A stretch of DNA of 64,000 nucleotides from Szabonella alba (lineage in GTDB: Bacteria; Pseudomonadota; Alphaproteobacteria; Rhodobacterales; Rhodobacteraceae): positions 1-64,000 of the forward strand of contig NZ_JAESVN010000005.1 of assembly GCF_016765775.1 (NCBI RefSeq). Direction: 5' to 3'. Each line of letters begins with the position of its first letter. Position 1 is the stretch's first letter. A program made the translations under genes and the position numbers. This document shows, piece by piece, positions 14,955 through 23,867 of this stretch. The notes beneath the pieces are model-generated. The model saw nothing but the letters and a program-made list of their open reading frames with translations, did no database searches and was not told the DNA's origin.

Positions 14955-15001
14955 CCCTCCTAAGGGGCAGGTTACAGGTTCAAATCCTGTCGGGGTCACC
15001 A
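14955..15001 (+). other. Attachment site: 3' part of tRNA-Arg(CCU)
   Basis: The sequence covers the anticodon loop CTCCTAA (anticodon CCT at 14959-14961), variable region, T arm (ACAGG, TTCAAAT, CCTGT at 14974-14990), the 3' acceptor strand CGGGGTC, discriminator A and encoded CCA (14999-15001). No D arm or 5' acceptor half precedes it; integrase codons do. It is therefore the truncated copy left at the far end of an insertion. The intact tRNA gene should stand at the other end of the island. tRNA-Arg(CCU) is a common integration target in proteobacteria. Confidence 0.8.
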
Positions 15002-15445
15002 GAAAATCCAATAAAATATGGCGTTTTGTCAGGGGCTTGCGAAAGCGGCTGCAGAAACGCCCGATTGATTTCCCAGGAAATCTGGGGCGGGAGTGTAGCT
15101 CGCCACGCATTCCTGCAGTGATTGGCACCGAATGTTGCAGCAGAACGGTTTTCGGGCGGGAGGGCTGCGGGGAGTATTGAAAGGGAGGGCGACCGTCACT
15201 GAACGTTATTCGCCAGACCGACTTTCTCACCCGACCCGAGTGTGCAATCTGCGATGGGGCGATGGTGAGCGCTGGAACTGGTCCATATCAGGTAGTGGAG
15301 TTACCCGCCTTGCCAAGCGTCAAGGCGCGTCGAACCCACAAAGCGCGGGCCACAACGGGGATCCGGTGTTTCGGGCGGTCAGCGCGGAAGACCTCCGGGA
15401 CAAGGGCGCCCAAACCCACGGGACGGGTTTGCCGCCCCGGTCGCT
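15002..15445. other. Intergenic region right of the island
   Basis: 444 bases between the attachment site and the peptidase gene. Frames here give low-complexity Arg/Pro/Gly-rich translations without ribosome sites. No RNA or repeat is recognised. A minus-strand frame across the tRNA fragment produces the GFEPVT peptide often mis-annotated as a protein; it is not a gene. Confidence 0.5.
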
Positions 15446-16444
15446 CTAGCCGTCCTGCCAGCAGGGTTGCAGGTCTCCGGGCGCGGGCCGGGCCGCAAAG
15501 ACCGCGCGGGCGATGGCGCGGGCAAGGCAGCAGGCGGCGGCATGGCCAAGGGTGAAACCGTCGGTCAGCGGATCGGTCATGGTTTTCTCTCCCGTCGCTG
15601 CAGCAAAGACCAGATCGCCGTCCAGCGGGGTATGGCTGGGCACAATGGCCCGGGCCATGCCATCCTGCGCGGCCGTGGCCATGCGCAGCGCCCCGGCCTG
15701 TGTCAGGTCTGCATCGGTGGCGACGATGGCGATGGTCGTGGCCTCGCCCAGACGTTTGCGGGGCAGCGGCGTTTCGGCGCCGGGGAACTGCCCCGGCAGG
15801 CCCAGCCCGCCGAATTCGGTGCCGATCTCCCAGGGGGCGGCCCAGAAATTCCGCGTTTCCCCCACTGTGACCGACCCCAACGCATTGACCGCGACCAGTG
15901 CGCCCACGGTCAGCCCCGAGGGCAGCACCGCCGAGGCCGAGCCAAGCCCGCCCTTCCAGCGGCCAGTCATCGCGCCGGTGCCGGCGCCTGCGCTGCCAAG
16001 GTCGAAATGGTCCGATGCGTCGTCACAGGCTACTGCCCCCAGCGGGCCATAGGGGTTTGCACCCCGCCCCTCCAGCCAGTCCTTGCGCCCGCCATTGGTC
16101 AGGTCGAACAGGATTGCCCCCGGCACGATGGGCACCCGCACCGCCCCGACGGCAAAGCCGCGTCCCCTTGCTGCCAGCCAGCCCGCCACGCCCGAGGCCG
16201 CATCCAGCCCGAAGGCAGACCCGCCTGACAGCGTGATTGCATCCACCTGCTGCACCAGACGGTCAGGGGCCAAAAGATCCGTCTCGCGCGTGCCCGGCGC
16301 GCCGCCCATGATCGACACGGCGGCGGTGAAGGGCCGGTCGGCGGTCAGCACCGTCACGCCGGATTTGAGCGCCGCATCGGCGGCATTGCCCACACGCAGC
16401 CCGGCGATATCGGTAATCAGGTTGCGCCTGCCCGGATGCATCAT
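15446..16444 (-). CDS. P1-family peptidase (DmpA/NylC type)
   Basis: About 332 residues, an N-terminal-nucleophile hydrolase related to L-aminopeptidase/esterase DmpA and NylC. Family blocks visible: ITDIAGLRVGNA at the start, TLSGGSAFGLDAASGV, KGGLGSASAVLPSGLTVGALVAVNALG, and TTIAIVATDADLT. In relatives the self-cleavage Thr lies in an N-T-T context at the last block; here it reads E-A-T-T (T236, T237), so the processing site is altered. Start at ATG 16444; an in-frame TTG at 16456 overlaps the DUF2794 stop. Likely cleaves small peptides or amides; substrate unknown. Confidence 0.82.
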   Translation of the reverse strand: MMHPGRRNLITDIAGLRVGNAADAALKSGVTVLTADRPFTAAVSIMGGAPGTRETDLLAPDRLVQQVDAITLSGGSAFGLDAASGVAGWLAARGRGFAVGAVRVPIVPGAILFDLTNGGRKDWLEGRGANPYGPLGAVACDDASDHFDLGSAGAGTGAMTGRWKGGLGSASAVLPSGLTVGALVAVNALGSVTVGETRNFWAAPWEIGTEFGGLGLPGQFPGAETPLPRKRLGEATTIAIVATDADLTQAGALRMATAAQDGMARAIVPSHTPLDGDLVFAAATGEKTMTDPLTDGFTLGHAAACCLARAIARAVFAARPAPGDLQPCWQDG

Positions 16445-16452
16445 TGCGGCGG

Positions 16453-16794
16453 TCAATCCACCGGGCGGATCAGCTTGCGCTCCAGCACGCGCAGCACAGC
16501 CGCAAGGTCATGCCCGCGCCGCAGCACCTGTCCCTCCATGCCGACCACGGCATAGATGCCCTGCCGGTTGCGCAGTTTCGGGCGCTTTTCGATCCGGTAA
16601 AGCGGGGTTTCGGCGGTGCGCCGGAAGACCGAGAAGACCGCCAGATCCTGCAGGCTGGAGATGCCGTAATCGCGCCATTCGCCCATGGCGACCATCCGGC
16701 CATAAAGCGACAGGATCACCCCCAGTTCCTTCCGGTCGAAACTGACCTGATCGGTATAGGGGGCGGTGAAAGGGGTTGGGGAATTTGCAGTCAT
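16453..16794 (-). CDS. DUF2794-family protein
   Basis: 113 residues, a small conserved alphaproteobacterial protein of unknown function. Typical features: VSFDRKELGVILSLYGRMVAMGEWRDYGI, then FSVFRRTAETPLYRIEKRP and a C-terminal RRGHDLAAVLRVL. ATG 16794 (MTANSPTP) is chosen over an upstream TTG at 16854. It lies just ahead of the P1 peptidase, eight bases apart, probably co-transcribed. Confidence 0.85.
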   Translation of the reverse strand: MTANSPTPFTAPYTDQVSFDRKELGVILSLYGRMVAMGEWRDYGISSLQDLAVFSVFRRTAETPLYRIEKRPKLRNRQGIYAVVGMEGQVLRRGHDLAAVLRVLERKLIRPVD

Positions 16795-17306
16795 CGGCAA
16801 ATGATTACGCCAGTTGACCGGCAAATCAAGCACCCGCTTGCGCCGGAACGCCAAAGTTTGCGGTGAAAATCTTCTCCGACGGTCTGCCAGAAACCCGGCC
16901 CTGATTGCAGATCCGGGCCCCGGCCATACCGCAGCGCGCCGCCAAAGCGCCCCGCAATGACCCCGCCCGCGCCGTCATCCGGCCCCGTTGCTGCCGCTTT
17001 CACAGGTCAGAAATACCCTCATAGCGAAGACGGTCAGCACGGTGATCCGGGCTTTTTCATGCCCCCACCCAGTCCGGATTGCCGGGCCGATCCGCTATGC
17101 TCTCAAGACGCCGCCGGTCCCGAAAGGGGCTGGCGGCGATGTTGGTTGAGGGCCGCAGATGCAGAACGCTTTCCTGCCGGTCAAACCCGGGGCCGAAGCC
17201 GCCGGACCTGAATGGTGCTGCGCAGGCTTTGCGCAGGTTCCGGGTCGCGGCGGGCAGGCGGATTGCGGCATTCCTTCCCCACCGACATGGCAGGGAGAGA
17301 ACGAAG
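16795..17306. other. Intergenic region between divergent DUF2794 and DUF1203 genes
   Basis: 512 bases holding the promoters of both flanking genes. Several open frames cross it, as expected for high-GC DNA, but none has a ribosome site or family-like translation. No RNA gene or repeat recognised. Confidence 0.45.
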
Positions 17307-17777
17307 ATGCAGACAATCCGTTTCAGCGCATTGGACAGTGATCTTGTGGCAGGGCTGCGCGCAGGCAGGCCCGATGCCTATGGCATGCGCGCCGAACGGG
17401 CGCGTGCGACGGGCCGGGGCAATCCCTGTCGTCATTGCCTGTCGGACATAGCCGACGGCCGCGATATGCTGATCCTAGCGCATCGGCCCTTTGGCGCGTT
17501 GCAGCCCTATGCCGAAACCGGGCCGATCTTTCTCTGCGCCGCGGCCTGCCCGCGCTGGTCGGGAACGGGCCTGCCGCCGATCCTGACGACAAGCGTGGAT
17601 TACCTGCTGAAAGCCTATTGCGGGCGGGAGCGTATCGTCTATGGCACGGGCAGGGTGGTGCCGCGCGCCGAACTGGCGGAATACGCGGCAAGCCTGCTGG
17701 CGCGGCCCGAAATCGCCTTTGTCGATGTGCGTTCCGCCCGCAACAACTGTTTCCAGTGCCGTATCCTGCGCGGCTGA
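17307..17777 (+). CDS. DUF1203-family protein
   Basis: 156 residues. Family features: IRFSALDSDLVAGLRAG at the start, a GNPCRHCLSDI motif (cysteines near 36 and 39), ETGPIFLCAAAC, and a C-terminal ARNNCFQCRI. The paired cysteines suggest a metal or redox site. Function unknown. ATG 17307 follows GGGAGAG; an upstream in-frame ATG at 17079 would add a non-conserved stretch. Converges on the asparaginase gene with three bases between stops. Confidence 0.88.
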   Translation: MQTIRFSALDSDLVAGLRAGRPDAYGMRAERARATGRGNPCRHCLSDIADGRDMLILAHRPFGALQPYAETGPIFLCAAACPRWSGTGLPPILTTSVDYLLKAYCGRERIVYGTGRVVPRAELAEYAASLLARPEIAFVDVRSARNNCFQCRILRG

Positions 17778-17780
17778 ACC

Positions 17781-18770
17781 TCAGGCAAAGCCGGGGGCGG
17801 CGCGCAGGATGCCCGTCTCGATGCCCCGCCAGTTTTTCTGTACGGCATTCAGCCGCTTGAGGGTGGCGGGGTGATCGGGGTCCAGCGCCCCCAGCCGCAC
17901 CAGCAACGCGCAGATCGCGGCCTCGGCCCCCCGCGTGCCGCCATCGGTGATCTTCAGCGCAATGCCCTTTTTCTGTTCGGGCAGGATCGCTATGAACACG
18001 GCCTCGGCCCCGGTCTTGATGGTGACCCGGCCCTCCATCGCGCGCATCAGTTCGGTGCAGGCGCGTCCTTCACCGGCCACCAGATCGGGATGGCGGGCCA
18101 TCGCCCGGGTCAGCCGATGGGCAGCTCGGTCACGGGCATCACCATCCTCACGCGCGGTGGCAAAGCGCGCCATCGCGCGGGCCAGTCCATGAACCGAGGT
18201 GGCGAAATTCGGCGCGGAACAGCCGTCGATGCCGAAACCGGGGCTGGTCTCCTCGGTCACTTCCTCAAAGGCGGTGCGGATCGCGCCCTGCAACGGATGG
18301 GCCGGGTCGACATAGTCGGCATCGCCGCCGATATGGCGGTTCATCATCACGAAACCGGCATGTTTGCCGGAACAGTTGTTGTGCAACTGGCAGGGGCTTT
18401 CCCCTGCACGGATCAGGCGCTCACGCTCCTCTCTGTCGGACGGCTCATGCGCGCCGCAGCGCAGATCGGATTCGGACAGGCCCAGATCGGACAGCCAGCG
18501 CGCCACCTTGCCGGTATGGAGTGCCGCCCCCTGATGGCTGGCACAGGCAAGGGCCAGCTGGTCATCCCGCAAATCCGCGCCTGCGCCGCTTTCCATCAGG
18601 GGCAGCGCCTGCAGCATCTTGCAGGAGGATCGCGGAAAGATCACCGCCTGCGGGTCGCCCCAGGCCGCCTCGATCCCGCCATCCGCGCCGCAGATCACCG
18701 CATGGCCCAGATGGGTGCTTTCCAGCATCCCGCCACGCCAGAGTTCCGCCATTGCCACCGGTGCTGTCAT
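17781..18770 (-). CDS. ansA: L-asparaginase, Rhizobium etli type
   Basis: 329 residues of the asparaginase_II (class 3) family, unrelated in fold to E. coli enzymes and related to serine beta-lactamase-like amidohydrolases. The Ser-x-x-Lys pair is S48-C-K51 in PRSSCKMLQALP, followed by CASHQGAALHTGK and NNCSGKHAGF (C133, K136), which in the R. etli enzyme form the metal-binding part of the site. Converts asparagine to aspartate and ammonia in the cytoplasm. Start ATG 18770 with GGAGG upstream; the longer frame to 18815 is not supported. Confidence 0.9.
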   Translation of the reverse strand: MTAPVAMAELWRGGMLESTHLGHAVICGADGGIEAAWGDPQAVIFPRSSCKMLQALPLMESGAGADLRDDQLALACASHQGAALHTGKVARWLSDLGLSESDLRCGAHEPSDREERERLIRAGESPCQLHNNCSGKHAGFVMMNRHIGGDADYVDPAHPLQGAIRTAFEEVTEETSPGFGIDGCSAPNFATSVHGLARAMARFATAREDGDARDRAAHRLTRAMARHPDLVAGEGRACTELMRAMEGRVTIKTGAEAVFIAILPEQKKGIALKITDGGTRGAEAAICALLVRLGALDPDHPATLKRLNAVQKNWRGIETGILRAAPGFA

Positions 18771-18973
18771 CTCGGGTCCTCCGTTCCGCCTCGCAGGGTC
18801 TGCACATCCTCTCACGGATGCGCGATTTTATGCCCATGGGGCTTTCGCCGCAGGGCCGTTTTGCGCTATGGAGCAGATATCGAGTTGAACGGTCCCGCGC
18901 TACTGGAAAAACCGGCATCGCAAGCCTGGTGGTCGGGGATTGAGGCAAGGGACAGCTGGAGGCTGTGAACGAT

Positions 18974-19498
18974 ATGAAACTTCGCATGATAGCGGCACTG
19001 TGCGCAGGGTATATGGCCCTTGGCGTGACGACAGCCCAGGCGCAACAGGAAACCGAATGCGTTTCCGCCCAGACAGACTGGAGTGTCTGTGTCTGGAACG
19101 AGCCGAAGGAATGCTGGGGTGTTTCCAAACCCAAGGAAACCGTGAACACGCGCGACGGTCAGGCCGTTTCGGTGCGGCGCGGCGATATCCTGATGTTTGT
19201 GACCTTCCGCCCCGGTGCCGGCGCGCGGGGTGAGATTTCCTTTACCGGCGGCTATCCTTTCGCGCCCGGATCGACGGTGAATGTCGATATTGGCGGCACG
19301 GCGTTTGATCTGTTCTCGGATGGGGAATGGGCCTGGCCCGCGAATGCCAATGACGACAATGCGCTGCTGACCGCGATGAAGCGGGGCGCGCAGGCTGTCG
19401 TGACCGCGCGTTCGGCGCGCGGCACCCAGACGCGGGATACATTCTCGCTTCAGGGCTTTACCGCCGCGATGACCGAGGCCGAGAACCGCTGCAAGTAG
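18974..19498 (+). CDS. IalB-like (invasion-associated locus B family) periplasmic protein
   Basis: 174 residues. A signal peptide (MKLRMIAALCAGYMALGVTTAQAQ) predicts export. The mature part shows the IalB fold pattern: WSVCVW, ECWGVSKPKETV, RRGDILMFVTFRPGAG, EISFTGGYPFAPGSTV, and GAQAVVTARSARGTQTRDTFSLQGFTAAM. Widespread in Alphaproteobacteria, where the role outside Bartonella is unknown. ATG 18974 is preferred over GTG 18965, with GGAGG upstream. A clear terminator follows. Confidence 0.88.
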   Translation: MKLRMIAALCAGYMALGVTTAQAQQETECVSAQTDWSVCVWNEPKECWGVSKPKETVNTRDGQAVSVRRGDILMFVTFRPGAGARGEISFTGGYPFAPGSTVNVDIGGTAFDLFSDGEWAWPANANDDNALLTAMKRGAQAVVTARSARGTQTRDTFSLQGFTAAMTEAENRCK

Positions 19499-19523
19499 GT
19501 CGGTTTGCCCTGAAATTCCGCAG

Positions 19524-19548
19524 CGCCCCGGTTGGTCCGGGGCGTTTT
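19524..19548 (+). terminator. Rho-independent terminator after the IalB-like gene
   Basis: Perfect 8-bp stem CGCCCCGG (19524-19531) / CCGGGGCG (19537-19544) with loop TTGGT, then TTTT. It lies 26 bases after the stop. Confidence 0.85.
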
Positions 19549-19674
19549 GCATTGAAACATTCCGTTTTGCCCCCCGATCCGCTATAGGATCCCCTTGCCG
19601 CCCCAAGCCGATCCCAACGTGCCGATCCCCCGCCGCCAATCCCCCGCCGCCGAACTTTGTCAGGAACCGAGCCG

Positions 19675-20889
19675 ATGACTGCCCCCGCTCCGAACAGTGC
19701 CTCGAATACCGCCCCGATCACGCAGGATGTGCTGACGATTCCGCGCAAGCTGCCCGAGACGGGGCTCATCAATATCGTAGGCCTGACCCGCGACCAGTTG
19801 CGCGCGGCGCTGATTGCGGCGGGAACGCCTGAACGGCAGGCAAAGATGCGGCTGGGGCAGATCTGGCAATGGGTCTATCATTGGGGCGTGCGCGATTTTG
19901 CGACGATGACCAATCTTGCCAAGGACTATCGCGCCCTGCTGGCCGAAAAGTTCGAAATCGCGCTGCCCGAACTGGTCACCCGGCAGGTCTCGGCGGATGG
20001 CACGCGGAAATACCTGATCCGCATCGCGGGCGGGCATGAGGTCGAGGTTGTCTATATCCCCGAGGAGGGGCGAGGAACGCTGTGTGTCTCCAGTCAGGTC
20101 GGCTGCACGCTGACCTGTTCCTTCTGCCATACCGGCACGCAGAAACTGGTGCGCAACCTGACAGCAGGTGAGATCGTGGGGCAGGTGATGCTGGCGCGCG
20201 ACGATCTGGGCGAATGGCCGGAACCGGGGCAGGGCAGCATCGCCGAGCGGCGGATTTCCAATGTCGTGCTGATGGGCATGGGCGAGCCGCTCTATAATTT
20301 CGACAATGTGCGCGACGCGATGAAGGTGGTGATGGATGGCGAGGGCATCAGCCTGTCACGCCGCCGGATCACCCTTTCGACCAGCGGTGTCGTGCCCGAA
20401 ATTGCCCGCACCGCCGAGGAAATCGGCTGTCTGCTGGCGGTCAGCTTCCACGCCACCACCGATGAGGTCCGCGACCGTCTGGTGCCGATCAACAAGCGCT
20501 GGAATATCGAAACCCTGCTGGGTGCGCTGCGCGACTATCCGCGTCTGTCGAATTCCGAACGCATCACCTTTGAATATGTCATGCTCAAGGATGTGAATGA
20601 CAGCGATGCCGATGCGCGGCGGCTGGTCAAGCTGATCGCGGGGATCCCGGCCAAGATCAACCTCATTCCGTTCAATGAATGGCCCGGCGCGCCCTATCAG
20701 CGGTCGGACTGGGAGCGGATCGAGGCCTTTGCCGATATCGTCTACAAGGCAGGTTATGCCAGTCCCATCCGCACCCCCCGGGGCGAGGATATCATGGCCG
20801 CTTGCGGGCAGTTGAAATCCGCGACCGAACGCGCCCGCAAAAGCCGGGCGGTGATCGCTGCCGAGGCAGGATTGGGCGGCGCGGCCTGA
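19675..20889 (+). CDS. rlmN: 23S rRNA (A2503-C2)/tRNA (A37-C2) methyltransferase RlmN
   Basis: 404 residues. Radical SAM cluster cysteines C144, C148, C151 (GCTLTCSFC) and the methyl-carrying cysteine C377 near the C terminus (MAACGQL). Other family blocks: LPxxIQ-like start, [58 protein letters not shown]. Transfers methyl to adenine C2 in ribosomal and transfer RNA. ATG 19675 is used; a TTG lies at 19657. Confidence 0.96.
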   Translation: MTAPAPNSASNTAPITQDVLTIPRKLPETGLINIVGLTRDQLRAALIAAGTPERQAKMRLGQIWQWVYHWGVRDFATMTNLAKDYRALLAEKFEIALPELVTRQVSADGTRKYLIRIAGGHEVEVVYIPEEGRGTLCVSSQVGCTLTCSFCHTGTQKLVRNLTAGEIVGQVMLARDDLGEWPEPGQGSIAERRISNVVLMGMGEPLYNFDNVRDAMKVVMDGEGISLSRRRITLSTSGVVPEIARTAEEIGCLLAVSFHATTDEVRDRLVPINKRWNIETLLGALRDYPRLSNSERITFEYVMLKDVNDSDADARRLVKLIAGIPAKINLIPFNEWPGAPYQRSDWERIEAFADIVYKAGYASPIRTPRGEDIMAACGQLKSATERARKSRAVIAAEAGLGGAA

Positions 20890-20970
20890 TCCTGGCTTGA
20901 CCGCCCCGGATGCGGGCAGCGGCTGCCGCTTCCCGTTGACGCCGCCGTGCCAAAGCGCCACGGTCGGCCC

Positions 20971-22161
20971 ATGCGCCCCGTCCTTGCCAACCGCCCCGCC
21001 CGCCATCTGTTCCTGCACCGCCACGCCCTGTCCGAACGCCCGACAGGCCCGGCCAAGGGGCAGGCGCTGGCCGATCTGATCGACCGGATCGGGTTCGTTC
21101 AGGTCGATAGCATCAACACGGTTGAACGCGCGCATCACATGATCCTGTTCGCGCGGCGGCAAAGCTATCGTCCCGAGGCGCTGAAACGGCTGATGGAGCG
21201 GGACCGCGCGCTGTTCGAACACTGGACGCATGATGCCTCCATCCTGCCCGTCGCGTTGTTTCCGCAGTGGCGGCACCGCTTTGCCCATAATGCCGAACGG
21301 TTGCAGCAGAACCGGCACCGCTGGTTCGATGATGGCTATGAGACCCAGTTCGACACCATCCTGCGCCGGATCGAGGCTGAGGGGCCCGTCACCAGTTCCG
21401 ATGTCGGCGAGGGGGAGGCGCGCAGCAAGGGCGGCTGGTGGGAATGGCATCCCTCCAAGACCGCGCTCGAATGGCTTTGGCGGACGGGTGTTCTGTCGGT
21501 GCGGGGGCGCGCGGGGTTTCAGAAGGTCTATGACCTGACCGAACGGGTGATCCCGGCGGCGCATCTGGGCCCGGCCCCGGATGCGGGCGCGCATCTGGAC
21601 TGGGCCTGCAATTCGGCACTGGACCGGCTGGGCTTTGCCACGGCGGGGGAGATCGCGGCCTATTGGGCGGCGGTGAAGCCTGCCGAGGCAAAGATCTGGG
21701 CCGAGGCCGCACTGGCACGCGGAGAGGTGATCGAGGTCGATGTCGCGGGTGCCGACGGAGCGTTGCGGCGCAGCTATGCCCGGCCCGATGTGCTGGATCC
21801 GGTGCCCGAACCTCCGGGCATCCTGCGCATCCTGTCGCCGTTCGACCCGGCGCTGCGCGACCGCAACCGGGCCGAGCGATTGTTCGGTTTTCACTATAGG
21901 ATCGAGGTTTTCGTGCCCGAGGCACAGCGGAAATATGGCTATTATGTCTTTCCGGTCCTGGAAGGCGACCGCCTGATCGGGCGGCTGGACGCCAAGGCCT
22001 TCCGCGATGAGGGGATTATGCGGCTGCGCGCCTTCTGGCCCGAACCGGGCGTCGCGATGGGCAAGGCCCGGCTGGCGCGGCTTGACGGCGCGCTGGAACG
22101 GCTTGCCCGGTTTTCGGGCTGCGACCGGCTGGAACGGGCATCGGACTGGCTGCGCGGCTGA
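20971..22161 (+). CDS. YcaQ/AlkX-like winged-helix DNA glycosylase
   Basis: 396 residues of the HTH_42 family, which includes E. coli YcaQ, an interstrand-crosslink DNA glycosylase. Typical blocks: LADLIDRIGFVQVDSINTVERAHH, ALFEHWTHDASILP, SKGGWWEWHPSKTALEWLWRTGVL, and RILSPFDPALRDRNRAERLFGFHYRIEVFVPEAQRKYGYYVFPVLEGDRLIGRLD. Catalytic QxQ/QxD residues are consistent with FVQVDS. ATG 20971 is chosen; a GTG start at 20947 is also possible. Lies 81 bases after rlmN. Confidence 0.87.
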   Translation: MRPVLANRPARHLFLHRHALSERPTGPAKGQALADLIDRIGFVQVDSINTVERAHHMILFARRQSYRPEALKRLMERDRALFEHWTHDASILPVALFPQWRHRFAHNAERLQQNRHRWFDDGYETQFDTILRRIEAEGPVTSSDVGEGEARSKGGWWEWHPSKTALEWLWRTGVLSVRGRAGFQKVYDLTERVIPAAHLGPAPDAGAHLDWACNSALDRLGFATAGEIAAYWAAVKPAEAKIWAEAALARGEVIEVDVAGADGALRRSYARPDVLDPVPEPPGILRILSPFDPALRDRNRAERLFGFHYRIEVFVPEAQRKYGYYVFPVLEGDRLIGRLDAKAFRDEGIMRLRAFWPEPGVAMGKARLARLDGALERLARFSGCDRLERASDWLRG

Positions 22162-22229
22162 TGCTGCGGCGGCTTGCATCTGCGCCTTGGGCGTGAAACC
22201 GTGGCGCGTCGTCCCGTGAAAGCCCCCTG

Positions 22230-23171
22230 ATGCTGCCGATCCTGTTCAAGACGCTGCCCTTTTTCGCGCTGATGGGGCTTGGATATCTTGCTGGCCGGAC
22301 CCGCTTTTTCACCGAAGAGGCGACGGCTTGGCTGACGAAATTCGTTTTCTACTTCGCGCTTTCGGCGATGATCTTCCGCTTCGCGGCCAATCTGTCGCTG
22401 GGGGAGGTTTATTCGAACGAATTTCTGCTGGCCTATCTTTTCGGATGTGCGCTGGTCTATGCGCTCGCCGTGGGCGTGGCGCTGTGGCGGCGGGTGCGCA
22501 TCGAAGAGGCTGCGATTGAAGGGCAATGCGCGGTCATCGGCAATACCGGCTTTCTGGGCGCGCCGATGCTGGTCGTTCTTTTGGGGCCGCAGGCGGCGGG
22601 GCCGGTCCTGATGATGCTGGCCATCGACCTGATCGTTTTCTCGACCCTTGTGACCTTTATCATCACCGGATCGCGTCAGGGCCGGATGAGCCTTGGCATC
22701 TTCAAGGTTCTGGCGCTGGGATTGCTGAAAAACCCGATGATCGTGTCCATGTCGCTGGGGCTGGCATGGTCGGCAACCGGCTTTGCCGTGCCGGTTCCGG
22801 TCAATGATTTTCTGGCGCTTCTGGGGGGTGCGGCAACTCCGGGCGCGCTCTTTGCCATCGGCGCCTCGCTGGCCTTCAAATCGGCAGAGCGTATGGGCGT
22901 CGCGGGCTGGCTGAGTTTCTGCAAGCTGGTGCTACATCCGCTGGCGGTGGCGGTGGGGGCCTTGTGGCTGTTCGATGTGGAGCCACAGGCGGCAGCGGTG
23001 ATGATCGCGGCGGCAAGCCTGCCGGTGGCGGGCAATACCTATATCCTTGCGCAACATTTCGGGGTGGCCCCGCAACGGGTTTCGACCTCGATCCTGATTT
23101 CGACCGCGTTCAGCATCGTCACGGTGACGCTGGTGATCGCCCTTGTCACCCCCTTGATGGGAGGGATCTAG
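22230..23171 (+). CDS. AEC-family (auxin efflux carrier-like) transporter
   Basis: 313 residues with about ten transmembrane helices. AEC family pattern: N-terminal LPFFALMGLGYLAGRT, GNTGFLGAPMLVVLLG in the middle with the unwound helix signature, LKNPMIVSMSLGLAW, then a second repeat ending ASLPVAGNTYILAQHFG. Bacterial members export organic acids such as malate or malonate; substrate here not evident. The nitroreductase gene follows after three bases, so the two are co-transcribed. Confidence 0.88.
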   Translation: MLPILFKTLPFFALMGLGYLAGRTRFFTEEATAWLTKFVFYFALSAMIFRFAANLSLGEVYSNEFLLAYLFGCALVYALAVGVALWRRVRIEEAAIEGQCAVIGNTGFLGAPMLVVLLGPQAAGPVLMMLAIDLIVFSTLVTFIITGSRQGRMSLGIFKVLALGLLKNPMIVSMSLGLAWSATGFAVPVPVNDFLALLGGAATPGALFAIGASLAFKSAERMGVAGWLSFCKLVLHPLAVAVGALWLFDVEPQAAAVMIAAASLPVAGNTYILAQHFGVAPQRVSTSILISTAFSIVTVTLVIALVTPLMGGI

Positions 23172-23174
23172 GCG

Positions 23175-23867
23175 ATGGAAAAACCTGTCTATGAGGCGCT
23201 GCCCCTGCCGGACCGGCGCGAATTGACCGAAGCACAGATGGCGGATGCGGCCGGGGCCTTTCTGGCGCTGATGCGCCAGCGCCATTCGGTGCGCGATTAC
23301 AGCGACCGGCCCGTGCCACGCGGCGTGATCGAAACCTGCATTGCGGCGGCGGGCACCGCACCGTCGGGGGCAAACCAGCAGCCCTGGCATTTCGTGGCCA
23401 TTGCCGACCCGGCAATGAAGGCCGAAATCCGCGCCGCCGCCGAAGAGGAGGAACGTGCCTTCTATGACGGGGGCGGGGGCGATGAATGGCTGGCCGCGCT
23501 GGAACCCATCGGCACCGATGCCAGCAAGCCGCATCTGACGGTCGCCCCCTGGCTGATCGTGATCTTCGCGCAGCGCTGGGGGATGCGGGACGGGCAGCGG
23601 ATCAAGCATTACTATGTGCCCGAAAGTGTGGGCATCGCGACGGGGATGCTGATTACGGCCCTGCATCATGCCGGGCTGTCCTGTCTGACCCATACGCCCA
23701 ACCCGATGAAATTCCTCAATTCCCTATGCGGACGCCCCGAGAATGAAAAACCGGTGATGATCCTTGTCGTCGGCCATCCGGCCCCGTCCGCGACCGTTCC
23801 GGCAGTAGCCAAGAAAAAGAAGCCGCTGACCGGGATCCTGACCGTCCGAGAAGGAGAAACCGAATGA
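23175..23867 (+). CDS. Nitroreductase-family FMN oxidoreductase
   Basis: 230 residues. FMN-binding start [40 protein letters not shown] is typical, with the glycine-rich [17 protein letters not shown] helix and [18 protein letters not shown] near the end. Likely NAD(P)H-dependent reduction of nitro, quinone or related compounds, or flavin destruction-type chemistry; substrate unknown. Its stop overlaps the start of the S-formylglutathione hydrolase gene by four bases. Confidence 0.9.
   Translation: MEKPVYEALPLPDRRELTEAQMADAAGAFLALMRQRHSVRDYSDRPVPRGVIETCIAAAGTAPSGANQQPWHFVAIADPAMKAEIRAAAEEEERAFYDGGGGDEWLAALEPIGTDASKPHLTVAPWLIVIFAQRWGMRDGQRIKHYYVPESVGIATGMLITALHHAGLSCLTHTPNPMKFLNSLCGRPENEKPVMILVVGHPAPSATVPAVAKKKKPLTGILTVREGETE

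Larger units (their letters stand above)
1..15001. mobile_element. Genomic island (right part), integrated at tRNA-Arg(CCU)
   Basis: The block holds an integrase abutting a tRNA 3' fragment at its right end, an excisionase-like gene, an IS end, and a succession of accessory modules of defence or toxin-antitoxin type. Several genes (8.6-10.6 kb especially) are visibly richer in A and T than the core genes right of 15 kb. No housekeeping gene lies in the interval. The right boundary is well placed at the tRNA fragment. The left boundary and its matching tRNA copy are not in the window, so full length is unknown. That it is one element and not several nested insertions is inference. Confidence 0.8.

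Noticed and set aside
14937-15230. Minus-strand frame of 97 residues ending GFEPVTCPLGGIHSFS
   Set aside because: It is the antisense translation of the tRNA-Arg fragment, a well-known source of spurious proteins.
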